64,000 bases of DNA from Victivallis lenta (GTDB taxonomy: Bacteria; Verrucomicrobiota; Lentisphaeria; Victivallales; Victivallaceae), in NCBI RefSeq assembly GCF_009695545.1, contig NZ_VUNS01000021.1, forward strand, positions 1-64,000, given 5' to 3'. The notes beneath the pieces were generated by a model. That model saw only the letters and a program-made list of their open reading frames with translations. It was not told the origin of the DNA and ran no database searches. Both the position numbers and the translations under genes were made by a program. Shown here one piece after another: positions 63,269 through 64,000 of this stretch. Each line of letters starts with the position of its first letter. The stretch's first letter is position 1.

Positions 63269-63604
63269 ATGGAAATCTCGTTTTCTGAGCAGGACGGCGT
63301 TACGGTCGCGGCGCTCTCGGGCAGACTCGATTCCGCGACCTCAGGGGAGGCGCAGCAGGCTCTCGCCTCCGGGCTCGACGGCTGCGGCCGGCTCCTTCTG
63401 GATCTGGAGAAGGTGGCGTATGTGAGCAGCGCCGGGCTGCGGGTGTTTCTGATGCTGGCCAAGCAGTCCCGGGCGGCCGGCGGCCGTCTGGCGCTCTGTT
63501 CGCTCGCGCCGGAAGTGAAGGAAGTGTTCGACATCAGCGGGTTCACGGCGCTGTTCATGTTGCTGCCGGACCGGGTTTCCGGCCTGAACGCATTGTCGGA
63601 TTGA
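63269..63604 (+). CDS. Anti-sigma factor antagonist (STAS domain)
   Basis: Protein of 111 residues. It has the STAS fold: VAALSGRLDSATS at the start of the first strand, then LLLDLEKVAYVSSAGLRVFLMLAK with the phosphoacceptor Ser in YVSSAGL near residue 56, and LALCSLAPEVKEVFDISGF behind. In other bacteria the partner kinase phosphorylates this Ser, and the dephosphorylated form frees the sigma factor. It sits directly after the RsbW-like kinase. No Rsb-type phosphatase is seen in the window. Confidence 0.88.
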   Translation: MEISFSEQDGVTVAALSGRLDSATSGEAQQALASGLDGCGRLLLDLEKVAYVSSAGLRVFLMLAKQSRAAGGRLALCSLAPEVKEVFDISGFTALFMLLPDRVSGLNALSD

Positions 63605-63623
63605 GGAAACGGAAGGGGAAAGC

Positions 63624-63887
63624 GTGAAAATCAATACGGATATTGTGTTTCGTGAGGAATTCGACGGCACCGGGATTTTATTCAATCCCGATACCGGCGA
63701 TACTTACGGGTTGAATCATACTGCGGCATTCATCTGGAAGAGCCTCGAGGCCGGAATCGGACCGGACGGGCTGCTTGCGGAGCTTGCCAGGCATACCGAG
63801 CTTCCGCCTGAGGCGGAAAACGAGGTGGCCGCATTTTTGCAGGAGCTGAAGAACAAAGGGTATCTTCTGCTCGACGACGGCCGGTGA
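63624..63887 (+). CDS. PqqD-family protein (peptide-chaperone domain)
   Basis: Protein of 87 residues. The fold starts with the PqqD-like NTDIVFREEFDGTGILFNPDTGDTYGLNHTAAFIW and ends with ELKNKGYLLLDDGR. PqqD proteins bind a ribosomally made precursor peptide and deliver it to a radical-SAM or other modifying enzyme. No precursor or maturase is visible in the window, but the sequence runs out just downstream. AAGGGGAAA precedes its GTG start. It lies 19 bases after the STAS gene and may belong to a separate unit. Confidence 0.75.
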   Translation: MKINTDIVFREEFDGTGILFNPDTGDTYGLNHTAAFIWKSLEAGIGPDGLLAELARHTELPPEAENEVAAFLQELKNKGYLLLDDGR

Positions 63888-63935
63888 TCCGGCCGCGGTT
63901 TTCACATCTTGGAACCTTTGGGAAAGGATGACTGA

Positions 63936-64000
63936 GTGGATGCATCTGTCAACAGCGGGGTTGTGTGTTTACGCAACCTGGCTGCAAATTTAAAGCGCGA
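63936..64000 (+). CDS. Possible start of a further gene, cut by the window edge
   Basis: A GTG-initiated frame stays open for the remaining 65 bases (translation begins MDASVNSGVVCLRNLAANLK). A GGAAAGGA lies nearby. It is too short to recognise, and it follows the PqqD-like gene after 48 bases. Confidence 0.2.
   Translation, partial: MDASVNSGVVCLRNLAANLKR

Overview
The window reads as a chromosomal segment of a free-living Gram-negative bacterium, most likely a gut or environmental member of the Lentisphaerota (Victivallis-like). The pointers are three type II pseudopilins with the N-terminal [23 protein letters not shown] signature and a C-terminal DGH motif, secretin-like outer-membrane proteins, a DUF6259 protein, beta-helix pectate-lyase-like proteins and AraC/LacI-controlled glycosidase loci. 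This placement is an inference from gene content; no rRNA, tRNA, CRISPR array, IS element or phage gene was seen.

Layout. 1-7.0 kb (minus strand): a bioB remnant at the left edge, then an operon of two secretin-like proteins followed by an SsuABC/TauABC-type importer, preceded by a short Arg/Met-rich ORF with a terminator, and a small lipoprotein gene. 7.3-18.7 kb (plus): a ten-gene operon for guanidine (or urea) nitrogen use: importer, three UAAP/DUF1989 proteins, a biotin-dependent urea/guanidine carboxylase, allophanate hydrolase and an alpha/beta hydrolase. It sits behind a textbook sigma-54 promoter. 18.8-32.1 kb (plus): a visibly AT-richer carbohydrate island with an AraC regulator, a DUF6259 protein, a beta-helix/SGNH fusion, a pseudopilin, a LacI regulator, two pectate-lyase-like paralogues and a sialate-O-acetylesterase-like protein. 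32.3-32.9 kb: a nested operator and a broken LacI gene joined to the tail of another gene.

32.9-42.6 kb: housekeeping and transport genes, including a Ca/Na antiporter, a C_GCAxxG_C_C protein, a TIGR04076 protein, an MFS transporter, YggL, an ABC exporter, an orphan MsmK/UgpC-type ATPase, an acidic zinc ribbon, a GT39-like membrane protein and frr. 42.7-50.2 kb: two further pseudopilin-plus-glycosidase pairs, the first diverging from an AraC gene, plus a serine hydrolase. 50.3-64 kb: a polytopic membrane protein, an atypical phosphofructokinase, a polyprenyl synthase, a URO-D-family protein, an ATP-cone protein, etfB-etfA-acyl-CoA dehydrogenase, rpoZ, purE, MarC, an M55 peptidase, an RsbW/STAS pair and a PqqD-like protein at the right edge.

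How the parts work together. The 7.3-18.7 kb operon forms a complete route from uptake of a guanidino or ureido compound to ammonia and CO2, and its sigma-54 promoter points to nitrogen-limitation control. The pseudopilin/glycosidase pairs and the island form regulator-controlled glycan-degrading modules. The least explained unit is the secretin-secretin-ABC importer operon, which could be an outer-to-inner membrane uptake route.
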